From Gallibacter sp963558965 (GTDB lineage Bacteria; Bacillota; Clostridia; Peptostreptococcales; Anaerovoracaceae): a stretch of 64,000 nucleotides of DNA. The stretch covers positions 9,019 through 73,018 of the forward strand of contig CAUWIT010000010.1 in assembly GCA_963558965.1 (NCBI GenBank). Reading direction: 5' to 3'. Position 1 is the stretch's first letter, and each line of letters starts with the position of its first letter. The notes beneath the pieces were generated by a model. The model was not told the DNA's origin, did not search any database, and saw nothing but the letters and a program-made list of their open reading frames with translations. Below, in pieces: positions 36,587 to 45,353 of the stretch. Both the position numbers and the translations under genes were made by a program.

Positions 36587-39500
36587 TTAGTTATTTTCTT
36601 TCTTTTCTTTGTATTTAGTAGCTATTCTCATCAATCTAGCTACAAAATAAAACTTTTTGAAATGTCTATATGCTTTTGGATCTTGATCATTTTGCACAAA
36701 ATGTATATCTGACTCCTTAAGAAGTTCCTTAAGCTTAGCCATTGAAATACGATCTTTTACATATTCTTCTATTAAAACTTTTTCGCTTACAAAAGTTTTA
36801 TTTGTTTCTTTGACTTCGCAATTCATATCTATTTCTTTACCTTCAAGCATATAGTCGGCAAACATTCCTGGTAAATTTACTCCACACTGTGTAACAGCAT
36901 ATCCTGAAGCACCAAATCTCATATTTACTTCAACAAAATAAATTTTGCCATCTACTGTTTCAATTAGGTCAACATCATATAATCCAGTAAACTTAAGACT
37001 AGCTACAAAATCAACCATCTGCTTTATTAAAGGCTCATTAAATGAACATGGCAAAATACGTCCAGTAATTGCTACACCTCTATGCTCTAACTGTCCACCT
37101 TCTTCAGCTACAAAGAATCCTGGACCTATTGCACCTTCTTCAGTACCAAGTCCTAATATAGAGTACTCTTTTGCAATTTCCACATAATCTTCCACCAACA
37201 TTTCAATGTCTTTTTCCCTTGAAAATTCAGTTAAAGTTTCTCTTAACTCTTCTTCACTGTTACATTTTCTCATACGACTTTTTGAACTGTTTTTACTGAT
37301 ATTCGGCTTTATAAAGCATGGATAATTAACAGTTTCTGGGATTTCAAATTCGCCTTTTACTGTTTTAATTACACAACTATTTAATACTGGTAATCCAAAA
37401 TCCTTAGCAAGAGCTTTTTGCACGCCCTTACTCATAAGATGGTTAATTTCACCTTCTTTACCCTCTACATTTGGTAAATAATAGTACTCGCTAAGTTGTT
37501 CTAAATAATCATCAGCGATACAAGCTACCAAATCATCTGCAGGTATTAGTAGCATCTTGCGATTTTCATCTGCCAAAGAAATAAGTCTTCTTACTATTCT
37601 TTTGCTTCGTCTTCTTGATACACATACGTAATATCCTTTTATATATTTACTATATGCGTCAGGTTTTAGCATTTTCATCAGATTCTTTTTCTTTGGTCTT
37701 ACTTGGAAAATTCTTAAAACTTCCACTTCATACCCTGCTTCTCCAAGAGAACGCGCCATTGTCAAGTTTGAACAATAGTTTCGTCCTGCAACTAAAACTC
37801 TAGGTTTTTCAGAATTAGGATCCCTTTGGTTTGTTTTTTTCGTTTGAGGATATCCTAATAACTTATATTTTAATGGTCTTAATATTGGAGCCAGCTTGCG
37901 TTTCAATGATTTTTTTACGTTCTTTTTTATTCTTCGGCATTTCTGTTTAAATGCTTTTTTCTTAATTATTTTTGTAAAAACTTTACCAGGTTCTGGGTCA
38001 TCTTCTGACAATAAAAGTCTTATATCAGCATTTTTAATGTTGTCATTTAACTCTTTTTTTGTCATGTATCCGTAAATATAATCGTCCCAAGCAACTTTTT
38101 CATATATAAATTGTTGGCCCATTGTTTTTACTTTTTCTTCTTCTGGACAATGACCTTGGTTTGTCACTTCTTTAACAAAAATTTCTGGTAAGTTTACTCC
38201 ACTCTTAAAGTAAGAATAATTTGGCCCTCCACTTCTCAAGTTAACTTCGTTGAAGTATATTTTATCGCCAACAATATTAAACTCTAAATCAAACATACCA
38301 ACATAATGATATCTTTTCATCATATCAATTATGTTTTCTTTTATTTCTGCAATCTCATCAAAAGGTACTACCCTACCTGCAAGAGTAACTCCTTTTTCAT
38401 GCTGTGCAACATTAGTCTTTTTGATAATCGCAGGGATAATTACCTCTTGGTCTATACAAACCCCAGATAAATCTATCTCATTTTCAATATTTAAAAATTC
38501 TTGTACTAGAATAGATCTATTTGAGAACTTTCTCTTTAACTTAGTTAGATGTCTTCTTAAAGTATCCTCATCATCACAGGCTTTCATTTCTTTTTTGTAA
38601 CCTGTTATGCTTTCTATAGGTTTACAGAAACAAGGGTAAGTAATATCTTCAGGAATGTCTATTTCTTCTTCCAAAGATATTATCCACTCATTAGGTGTTA
38701 AAAGCCCAGCAGCTCTTGCTATATCTCCTTGAACAGTTTTATCCATATGCTCAACCATTGTTCCAGCTTTTCCACCTACAATAGACGGCATAATAAATAT
38801 ATCCTCAAGAATGTCTCTGTTTAAATCCATAATTGAAGTTGTGTAATCATCGGTTGGGAATAATACAGGTTTATATTTTTCTCTGTTTTCGTATTTTAAC
38901 AACTCATTTAAAAGCTCTATGTCTTCTCCATCTTTTACTTTTTTTGATATTATTTCCACATGATTCCTTACATATTTACTTTTAATCGCAACTTCTGATA
39001 ATCCTGATTTATACGCATTTGCAATTAAATCAACTGTATATCCAGCTGCTCCCAATGATCTTATAACACTTAATCCCGTAGAGTAATTTCTTGAAAGTAC
39101 TACAACCAACGGCATTTCTTTTGTACATTTACTATTGTCTTTGTTTGTTTGGATTTCATTTAATATCTCATCATATTTAATTCCTTGTTCTTCAACTGGA
39201 ATAGTGCAAAAGTTATATGCCATATAATGATTGTAAGAAATACCTAGTCTTTTACGAGCATCCTCTATCTGTTCTTCTGCATAAGTACGATTCCATTCTG
39301 TTAGGTTCATAACAGCATCTATGCATATTTCCTTTTGCTTTTTCACACGTTCTCTCTTTCTAATTATATTGCTGTAAGCTGATTTTTGTTCATCAGCAGT
39401 GTATCTCCAAAATTTATTATTAGTATAATCTCTTAAGCTTATATTAACTGCTTTATGAGCCTCATTTACCTTTTTAACTGCAACTTCTCTACTCCATCCA

Positions 39501-40729
39501 GTGTTGTCCATGATTTCTTTCAGATATTTATTTCTTGAAATCATATTTTTTTCGCGTTTCAACAAATCTGCCTCAAAAATCTTTTTAAGCTCTTCATCGT
39601 CACCTTCTAAAACATTTTTTATATCAGCTTCTGCAATAAGTTTATCCAAAACGTCTTTTTTCATATTGCCATGTAGATAGTCTTCCCAAGCGATTTTTTC
39701 ATAGACATATTTTTTTCCATATTCATCCACGGTTACTTCTTTTTCGTCTATATCAACATTTAAAATGCCCTTTATAAAAAGTTCAGGTAAATTTACACCG
39801 CTGTGGTAGTAAACATAATTTGTACCACCACTTCTCATATTAATTTCATTGAAATATATTTTATCACCAACGATATTCAATCCTAAATCGAACATCCCAT
39901 AATAATGGAACTGTTTTAAAAATTCTATTAGTTTTTCTTTAAAATCACCTAGTTTATCAATATCATAAGTTTTACCTGCCAAAGGCACACCTTTATCATG
40001 TACTCCTATGTATTCTTTATGAATAATCCCAGGCATAATAATCTTGTCGTCTAAACAAACACCTTCAATATCGATTTCTTCATCTATTTCTAAAAACTTT
40101 TGCACTAATATAGATCTATCTGCAAAGCGTTCTTTTAATTTGTATAGATGTGACAATAATTCGTCTTTGTTATTGCATTTAAGCATTTCCTGTTTATATC
40201 CAAGACTGCTTTCAAGCGGTTTACAATAACAAGGATATATAACTTCATCCGGTACAATTATTTCATCGTTTCTTAGTGAAATTGTCCATTCTTCCGGTGT
40301 AAGTATTCCAACTTCTCGTGCGATTTTACCTTGCACACTTTTATCCATAAGATGCTTTAATGAACCAGCACTGCCATTCACAATACTAGGCATCATAAAA
40401 ATATCATCCAATATATCTCTATTTAAATCCATTACAGACGTTGTATAATCGTCTGTTGGAAATAGTATTGGTTTTTCTTCATTTTTTCCCTTATAGCTTA
40501 ATAGTTCAGCCAAAAGTTCCTTATCTTCTTTTTCGCTAACCTTTTCGCATACAACTTCAACAGAATGCTTTACATATTTGCTTTTTGCAATAAACTCAGA
40601 TGCACCCTTTTTATTGGCACTTGCAATTAGGTCAACTTCAAAACCTGCTGTTCCTAGTGATTTAATTACGCTTAATCCTGTAGAATAATTTCTTGAAAGA
40701 ACTACAACTAGAGGTTTTGTGTATCTCAT
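36587..40729 (-). CDS. Tri-modular ATP-grasp protein
   Basis: 1380 residues with three carbamoyl-phosphate-synthase-like ATP-grasp modules (about 1-395, 538-930 and 970-1375). Modules one and two open with LVVVLSRNYSTGLSVI and end with NExNxRSGG. Module three opens with RVLVAGRNYCSNLTMARSLG and ends with VEVNMRFGASG. Each has a pre-ATP-grasp Rossmann part, a PCxxKP ATP-binding strand and the metal-binding ExN, so all three look active. Two copies of a roughly 55-residue helical repeat (about 400-455 and 467-520; TGWSREVAVKKVNEAHK and RTYAEEQIEDARKRLGISY) link modules one and two. It likely forms successive amide or ester bonds on a polymer precursor. AAGGAGGAAACT precedes the ATG. It is the fourth gene of the operon. 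Confidence 0.85.
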   Translation of the reverse strand: MRYTKPLVVVLSRNYSTGLSVIKSLGTAGFEVDLIASANKKGASEFIAKSKYVKHSVEVVCEKVSEKEDKELLAELLSYKGKNEEKPILFPTDDYTTSVMDLNRDILDDIFMMPSIVNGSAGSLKHLMDKSVQGKIAREVGILTPEEWTISLRNDEIIVPDEVIYPCYCKPLESSLGYKQEMLKCNNKDELLSHLYKLKERFADRSILVQKFLEIDEEIDIEGVCLDDKIIMPGIIHKEYIGVHDKGVPLAGKTYDIDKLGDFKEKLIEFLKQFHYYGMFDLGLNIVGDKIYFNEINMRSGGTNYVYYHSGVNLPELFIKGILNVDIDEKEVTVDEYGKKYVYEKIAWEDYLHGNMKKDVLDKLIAEADIKNVLEGDDEELKKIFEADLLKREKNMISRNKYLKEIMDNTGWSREVAVKKVNEAHKAVNISLRDYTNNKFWRYTADEQKSAYSNIIRKRERVKKQKEICIDAVMNLTEWNRTYAEEQIEDARKRLGISYNHYMAYNFCTIPVEEQGIKYDEILNEIQTNKDNSKCTKEMPLVVVLSRNYSTGLSVIRSLGAAGYTVDLIANAYKSGLSEVAIKSKYVRNHVEIISKKVKDGEDIELLNELLKYENREKYKPVLFPTDDYTTSIMDLNRDILEDIFIMPSIVGGKAGTMVEHMDKTVQGDIARAAGLLTPNEWIISLEEEIDIPEDITYPCFCKPIESITGYKKEMKACDDEDTLRRHLTKLKRKFSNRSILVQEFLNIENEIDLSGVCIDQEVIIPAIIKKTNVAQHEKGVTLAGRVVPFDEIAEIKENIIDMMKRYHYVGMFDLEFNIVGDKIYFNEVNLRSGGPNYSYFKSGVNLPEIFVKEVTNQGHCPEEEKVKTMGQQFIYEKVAWDDYIYGYMTKKELNDNIKNADIRLLLSEDDPEPGKVFTKIIKKKAFKQKCRRIKKNVKKSLKRKLAPILRPLKYKLLGYPQTKKTNQRDPNSEKPRVLVAGRNYCSNLTMARSLGEAGYEVEVLRIFQVRPKKKNLMKMLKPDAYSKYIKGYYVCVSRRRSKRIVRRLISLADENRKMLLIPADDLVACIADDYLEQLSEYYYLPNVEGKEGEINHLMSKGVQKALAKDFGLPVLNSCVIKTVKGEFEIPETVNYPCFIKPNISKNSSKSRMRKCNSEEELRETLTEFSREKDIEMLVEDYVEIAKEYSILGLGTEEGAIGPGFFVAEEGGQLEHRGVAITGRILPCSFNEPLIKQMVDFVASLKFTGLYDVDLIETVDGKIYFVEVNMRFGASGYAVTQCGVNLPGMFADYMLEGKEIDMNCEVKETNKTFVSEKVLIEEYVKDRISMAKLKELLKESDIHFVQNDQDPKAYRHFKKFYFVARLMRIATKYKEKKENN

Positions 40730-40756
40730 AGTTTCCTCCTTATGACTAAATTATTT

Positions 40757-42187
40757 TTACATGTATTTTTCCATAAGGTATTTCATACCTTTTTTCTCTG
40801 CGATATATGGAGTTGTTAAAAGTACTACTCCTGGTCTTAAATTAATTTCTATTAGGACTGGTCCATCTTCTGTAATTGCTATATCCCAACCTAAATAGCC
40901 GTCTATTTTGCTTTTTGCCTGTGCTTCTTTAACCATAGATATGGCTTCTTTGAAGTAAGGTACAGTGAACCCTTTAATCTCAACACCTGTTAAAGGATGT
41001 TTCTTAAATACATTTCCATCCATATCAGCAGCATCTGTAACTAGTTTTCCTGTTTCTAAGTCAACAACAGCAACCATACCGCCACCATGGAAGTTATCAA
41101 TTATAGATGTACCTCCACCTATTCTCAAAGATGCATATGCAATATCCATTTTACTTCCATCTTCTGTTACAGGTTCTTTATTTGATGAAATACTTACGAT
41201 TCTTAAAGTGTTTACAGAAGCAGGAGCCAACTCACTTAAACTATGATGTTGTATTACATACTGTTCAACAACGCCTTCTGGTAATACTTTTAATTTTTCA
41301 TAAACTTCTGCAGCATTTGATTCATCAATTTCAAAAGCTTCTACACCCTTACCTCTATTACCATCAAGTGGTTTATAGATAACCTTTTTGCTGTTTTTAA
41401 ATTTATCAATAAATTCATTTTCTGAAATTTTTGTATTAACACACCAAGGTCTCTTTAGATACTCTGAAAATTCTTTGTTTGTTAACTCTTTGTTTGTTAA
41501 CATTCTATATATTTTTTTATCAGTATCCCATCTTCTTGCAATCGCCTTTGAATCTTTGATTAAAAACAGTGAATTTTGAACTTCTTCATCTAAATCCCAA
41601 AACTTATAAGTAACGTACTCTTTGTAAGCACAACCTGTGCGTTTACGTGCTTCCATGATTTTAGCCTTAGCTTCTTCATAGTTCCAGCCAGTTTTCTCCA
41701 TAGTAGCTACAATTGCTTTTTCTCTATTTTTAGCTAATTTAGCATCTTTTTCACTCTTCTTATTTTTTAATTTCTTGTACTCTTCTTCTTGTTTATTAAT
41801 TGAATACTTATATAAATCATACTTGTTGTAATCTCTATATGTAATACTGTATTTTTTCTTAGAAGCTTCTACATTTTTCACAACTTTTTCACGTGACCAA
41901 CCTGTTTTTTCCATAAGCTCTGCAATATCTTTTTCCTTTTGGATTCTTCTTTTTTCTTTTTTCTCGCAAAGAGCTTTATATCCTTCTACTTGATCTTCAA
42001 CAGGTACTTTGTGGAAATTATATTTTTCATAATCTCTATATGTAATACCTGTATTTTTTCTAGCTTCATCTACATTTTTAATTACTTCTTCTCTAGTCCA
42101 ACCTGTTTTTTCCATAATAGAAAGAATTCTTTTTTCTTTCATTTCGTTGCTATTTTTAGATTTCTTTTTCTTAAATAAATTCAACAT
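40757..42187 (-). CDS. Sugar-transfer-associated ATP-grasp ligase with three N-terminal repeats
   Basis: 476 residues. Three clear copies of a roughly 55-residue repeat lie at about 18-66, 86-136 and 157-207, with consensus MEKTGW-(S/T)REE-x5-NV-x-EARKxTGITYRDYxKY. They are followed by an ATP-grasp module (about 215-476) with VIYKPLDGNRGKGVEAFEID, SVNTLRIVSIS, DNFHGGGMVAVVD and WDIAITEDGPVLIEINLRPG. The charged linkers between repeats are Lys/Glu-rich. The ATP-grasp closely resembles the orphan at 8.8-10.4 kb. The repeats may hold a carrier or partner enzyme. It lies 15 bases after the gene upstream. Confidence 0.82.
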   Translation of the reverse strand: MLNLFKKKKSKNSNEMKEKRILSIMEKTGWTREEVIKNVDEARKNTGITYRDYEKYNFHKVPVEDQVEGYKALCEKKEKRRIQKEKDIAELMEKTGWSREKVVKNVEASKKKYSITYRDYNKYDLYKYSINKQEEEYKKLKNKKSEKDAKLAKNREKAIVATMEKTGWNYEEAKAKIMEARKRTGCAYKEYVTYKFWDLDEEVQNSLFLIKDSKAIARRWDTDKKIYRMLTNKELTNKEFSEYLKRPWCVNTKISENEFIDKFKNSKKVIYKPLDGNRGKGVEAFEIDESNAAEVYEKLKVLPEGVVEQYVIQHHSLSELAPASVNTLRIVSISSNKEPVTEDGSKMDIAYASLRIGGGTSIIDNFHGGGMVAVVDLETGKLVTDAADMDGNVFKKHPLTGVEIKGFTVPYFKEAISMVKEAQAKSKIDGYLGWDIAITEDGPVLIEINLRPGVVLLTTPYIAEKKGMKYLMEKYM

Positions 42188-42202
42188 TTTCTATATCCTT
42201 TC

Positions 42203-43459
42203 TTAATTGCTATTTTTAAAATCTCTAACTTTATAAGGAATTCTTAGTAAACTTCCTATTTTATAATACTTTTTAAAATGTTTGTATGGTTCTACATCTT
42301 CTTCGTCTTTAATAAAAAAGATATCTGAACTCTTCAAATTATTTTTTAATTCGCTTTTATCTACATCACTTCTAACAAATTCTTCAAGTAATATTTTTTC
42401 ACTTATAAATTTCTTATTTATTTTTTCTTGCGAAATTTGATTGCTAACTTTAGTCTCATTTAAAATACAGTCTGCAAACTGAGCAATAGGGTTGACTTTA
42501 TCATCTACCAAAGCATACATAGAAGCTCCAGCTCTAAAATTAAGTTCAACAAAATAAATTTTTCCTTCACTAGTTTCTATAAAATCTATATCATAAAAAC
42601 CTGTAAAATTAAGCGATTTAATAAATTGACAACATTGACTTAAAATCCCATCAAAATAATTTAAATCAACTATTTCACCAATCATTGTCACGCCTTTTCT
42701 TTCTTTATTTCCACCTACTAAACATTTAAAAGCGCCTGAAGCTGCAACATCTTCTGATACACTGTAGCCTACTAAAGAATATTCATTTTTTATATCTACG
42801 AATGGCTCAACTAAGATTTCAAGGTCTCCTTTTTTTGACAACTTCAAAAGAAGCTCCTTTAATTCCTCTTCACATTGACACTTTTTCATAATACCCTTAT
42901 TGCCTTTTACACTAATATTTGGTTTTATAAAGCATGGATAAATTAGATCTTTTGGAATATCAAAACCGCCATTCTTAACAACTATTAATTGACTTTGCAA
43001 AACCGGCAATCCAAAATTGGCCGCCAAATTTTTTTGCTTATTTTTTTCCATTAAATTGCTAATAGCACCTTTTGTATCTTTTATATTTGGCAACAAAAAG
43101 TCATCTTTAAGTTCTTCCAAATAACTATCTACGAAATAAGCAGAATAGTCATCAACAGGTATCAACAATGTCCTTTTGTTTTCTGACTTCAACTTTACCA
43201 ATTCTTCAGTCAACTTATCATAGTCATCATTTACTACAAACTCTTTGAAACTATTAGTGTATTTACTATATTTATCTGGTTTAATATTTGCTAGTAAATT
43301 AAGAAACTTGGGTTTTGTCTTATACAATCTCAAAACATCTACTTTGTATCCACCTTTGCCCAAAGCTCTAACCATAGTCAATATATTGCAATAGTTTCTT
43401 CCTAAAACTATTACTTTTTCCACCGTATTTTTTCCTTGTTCCAAATCGTTTTTTTTCAT
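42203..43459 (-). CDS. ATP-grasp protein resembling module three of the tri-modular protein
   Basis: 418 residues. The opening VEKVIVLGRNYCNILTMVRALG, a DKYSKYTNSFKEFV segment, LIYPCFIKPNISVKGNKGIM, EYSLVGYSVSEDVAASGAF and IYFVELNFRAGASMYALV all align with module three of the 1380-residue protein. The ending FKKYYKIGSLLRIPYK matches its FKKFYFVARLMRIATK. It overlaps the upstream ATP-grasp gene by four bases (ATGA), so two separate polypeptides here correspond to adjoining modules of the fused version. Confidence 0.84.
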   Translation of the reverse strand: MKKNDLEQGKNTVEKVIVLGRNYCNILTMVRALGKGGYKVDVLRLYKTKPKFLNLLANIKPDKYSKYTNSFKEFVVNDDYDKLTEELVKLKSENKRTLLIPVDDYSAYFVDSYLEELKDDFLLPNIKDTKGAISNLMEKNKQKNLAANFGLPVLQSQLIVVKNGGFDIPKDLIYPCFIKPNISVKGNKGIMKKCQCEEELKELLLKLSKKGDLEILVEPFVDIKNEYSLVGYSVSEDVAASGAFKCLVGGNKERKGVTMIGEIVDLNYFDGILSQCCQFIKSLNFTGFYDIDFIETSEGKIYFVELNFRAGASMYALVDDKVNPIAQFADCILNETKVSNQISQEKINKKFISEKILLEEFVRSDVDKSELKNNLKSSDIFFIKDEEDVEPYKHFKKYYKIGSLLRIPYKVRDFKNSN

Positions 43460-44658
43460 TTTTTACCTCTATATTTTAATTTATGCTTCAATGCACTAAG
43501 TCTAATACGGCGATTGAATATTTTACCTGGCTTGGAGTCCTCTTCATTTTCTAAAAGTTTGTAATCTGCATTATTTAACAAATTTTGCAATCTACTTTTA
43601 GAAATATATCCATTTATATAGTCTTCCCAAGCAACTTTTTCGTATATAATCGAAAACCCTGTTTTCTTAGCATCTTCATCTGTTGGATTATAGCCTATAT
43701 CCATAATATTTTTTATCAATATATCTGGTAAATTAACACCTGCTAAAAAATACGAGTAATTAGGTCCTCCGCTTCTAAAATTCATTTCATTAAAATACAA
43801 TTTGCCATTTACATAGTTAAATTCCATATCAAACATGCCCACATAATGAAATTGCTTTACAAATTCCTGAATTTTATCTATTGTATCCTTTAATTCAGTT
43901 AAATCTAGTAATTTACCACACATAGTCACACCAACTTCGTGTTTAGCAATTTCTGTTTTTTCTATAACTGCTGGAATAATAACTTTTTGATCTATACTAA
44001 TTCCTGATAAATCGTATTCTTTTTCTATTTCTAAAAATTCTTGAATTAAAACGTCTCTATCTCTGTAAAAATTTTTCATTTTGACAAGATGTTCTTGCAA
44101 CTCTTTATCATTTAAACATTTTTTCATTTCCGTTTTATGACCATCTTTGCTTTTTAAAGGTTTCACAAAACATGGATATTTAACTTCATCTGGGATACAA
44201 ATTTCATCTCTAAGAGATACTATCCATTCATCTGGTACGGATAATCCTATTGTTTTCGCTATTTTATTTTGGATACTTTTATCCATACAATTGCTTATAG
44301 TACCATCGACTACATATGGCATATAAAAAGATTTTTGCAACAACTCTCTGTTATTATCTACTACTGTTGTTGTAAAATCATCTACTGGCAACAAAAAGAT
44401 TTTTTCATCAGTTTCAGCCGCATATTTTTCTAAAACATCAATTATATTTTCCCCATCATCACCTTGTATTTTTGTTGATAGGACCTCTATTGATTTTCTA
44501 ACATATTTACTACTTGATGCTATTATAGAACTTCCATTTTTTTTAACACTTGCAATTAAATCAACTGTATATCCAGCAGCACCAAGTGCACGAATCACAC
44601 CAAGTCCTGTAGAATAATTTCTTGAAAGCACTACTACTAATGGTTTTGATACTTCCAC
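43456..44658 (-). CDS. ATP-grasp protein resembling modules one and two of the tri-modular protein
   Basis: 400 residues from GTG 44658. GAGGAGA lies 7 bases upstream, whereas a TTG start at 44673 would put it inside the gene. It opens PLVVVLSRNYSTGLGVIRAL and has YPCFVKPLKSKDGHKTEMKK, VLIQEFLEIEKEYDLSGI, VGMFDMEFNYVNGKLYFNEM and a MNFRSGGPNYSYF ending. These are nearly identical in pattern to modules one and two of the 1380-residue protein. It is the first gene of the operon that runs to the TagD-like gene, behind a strong promoter. Confidence 0.85.
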   Translation of the reverse strand: MEVSKPLVVVLSRNYSTGLGVIRALGAAGYTVDLIASVKKNGSSIIASSSKYVRKSIEVLSTKIQGDDGENIIDVLEKYAAETDEKIFLLPVDDFTTTVVDNNRELLQKSFYMPYVVDGTISNCMDKSIQNKIAKTIGLSVPDEWIVSLRDEICIPDEVKYPCFVKPLKSKDGHKTEMKKCLNDKELQEHLVKMKNFYRDRDVLIQEFLEIEKEYDLSGISIDQKVIIPAVIEKTEIAKHEVGVTMCGKLLDLTELKDTIDKIQEFVKQFHYVGMFDMEFNYVNGKLYFNEMNFRSGGPNYSYFLAGVNLPDILIKNIMDIGYNPTDEDAKKTGFSIIYEKVAWEDYINGYISKSRLQNLLNNADYKLLENEEDSKPGKIFNRRIRLSALKHKLKYRGKK

Positions 44659-44751
44659 AATTTTTCTCCTCAAATTTATGTTATTTTTCGTCCAAAACTT
44701 TTATATTTCAATCTCAATATTTTGTCTCTATTTGTCTTCATACTTCCTATT

Positions 44752-44780
44752 ATTATATAATGCAAATGCCTAAATTGCAA
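44752..44780 (-). promoter_or_regulatory. Strong promoter of the polymer-locus operon
   Basis: On the minus strand TTGCAA (44780-44775), 17-base spacer, TATAAT (44757-44752), about 94 bases before the first start codon. The 298-base gap at 44674-44971 contains this promoter, the terminator of the next operon and an untranslated leader; no gene is seen in it. Confidence 0.75.
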
Positions 44781-44887
44781 TAAATCTTATACATATGATT
44801 AATTATTGACCCCTCGATTTACAGCACATTTTTCACTAGTATTTTAAAAATAACATATGAAATTATTTTATTTACATGTACGCAAAA

Positions 44888-44932
44888 TAAAAAACCTTCT
44901 ATGATTTTATACATTAATTATCATAGAAGGTT
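44888..44932 (-). terminator. Terminator of the iron-sulfur ATPase operon
   Basis: AACCTTCTATGA (44893-44904) and TCATAGAAGGTT (44921-44932) are perfect inverted repeats; TTTTTT follows on the minus strand. Confidence 0.9.
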
Positions 44933-44971
44933 AATCACTTATATCATTTATATTTTTAAATTAGTCTATTT

Positions 44972-45334
44972 TTAGTGGTTGCCACATTCGTGTGCATGTG
45001 CATGTTCATGGCATACGCTACCAGTTGATTTTAGTGTACCAGCTAGGTATCCTTTTACTGCTTCTTCAGCTTCGCCTTCTGCTCCAACGATAACTTCGAT
45101 TTTGTGTTCGTTGAAAATATCAATAGCTCCGCCGCCCATGCCACCAGAAATAATAACATTAACACCTAGGTCGTTTAGGTAGTTAGGTAAAAATCCTGGT
45201 CTATGTCCTGGGTTAGGAATTGATTCGCATTTTGTGATAACTCCATCTTCTGTTTCAAAAATGTTGAAGTTTTCACAATGTCCAAAATGTCCTGCTACAA
45301 TTGTTCCTTCACTTGCTACTGCAATTTTAATCAT
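44972..45334 (-). CDS. NifX/NifB-type iron-molybdenum-cofactor-binding-domain protein with His-rich tail
   Basis: 120 residues of the dinitrogenase iron-molybdenum cofactor family (MIKIAVASEGTIVAGHFGHCENFNIFE; VNVIISGGMGGGAIDIFNEH). Nitrogen fixation genes are absent, and in Clostridia such proteins accompany MinD-type ATPases with ferredoxin inserts, probably as carriers or acceptors of an iron-sulfur or other metal cluster. The C-terminus is CHEHAHAHECGNH, rich in His and Cys, suggesting metal binding. AAGGAGGAAGAAAAG precedes the ATG. Last gene of a four-gene operon. Confidence 0.88.
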   Translation of the reverse strand: MIKIAVASEGTIVAGHFGHCENFNIFETEDGVITKCESIPNPGHRPGFLPNYLNDLGVNVIISGGMGGGAIDIFNEHKIEVIVGAEGEAEEAVKGYLAGTLKSTGSVCHEHAHAHECGNH

Positions 45335-45353
45335 CTTTTCTTCCTCCTTAAAG

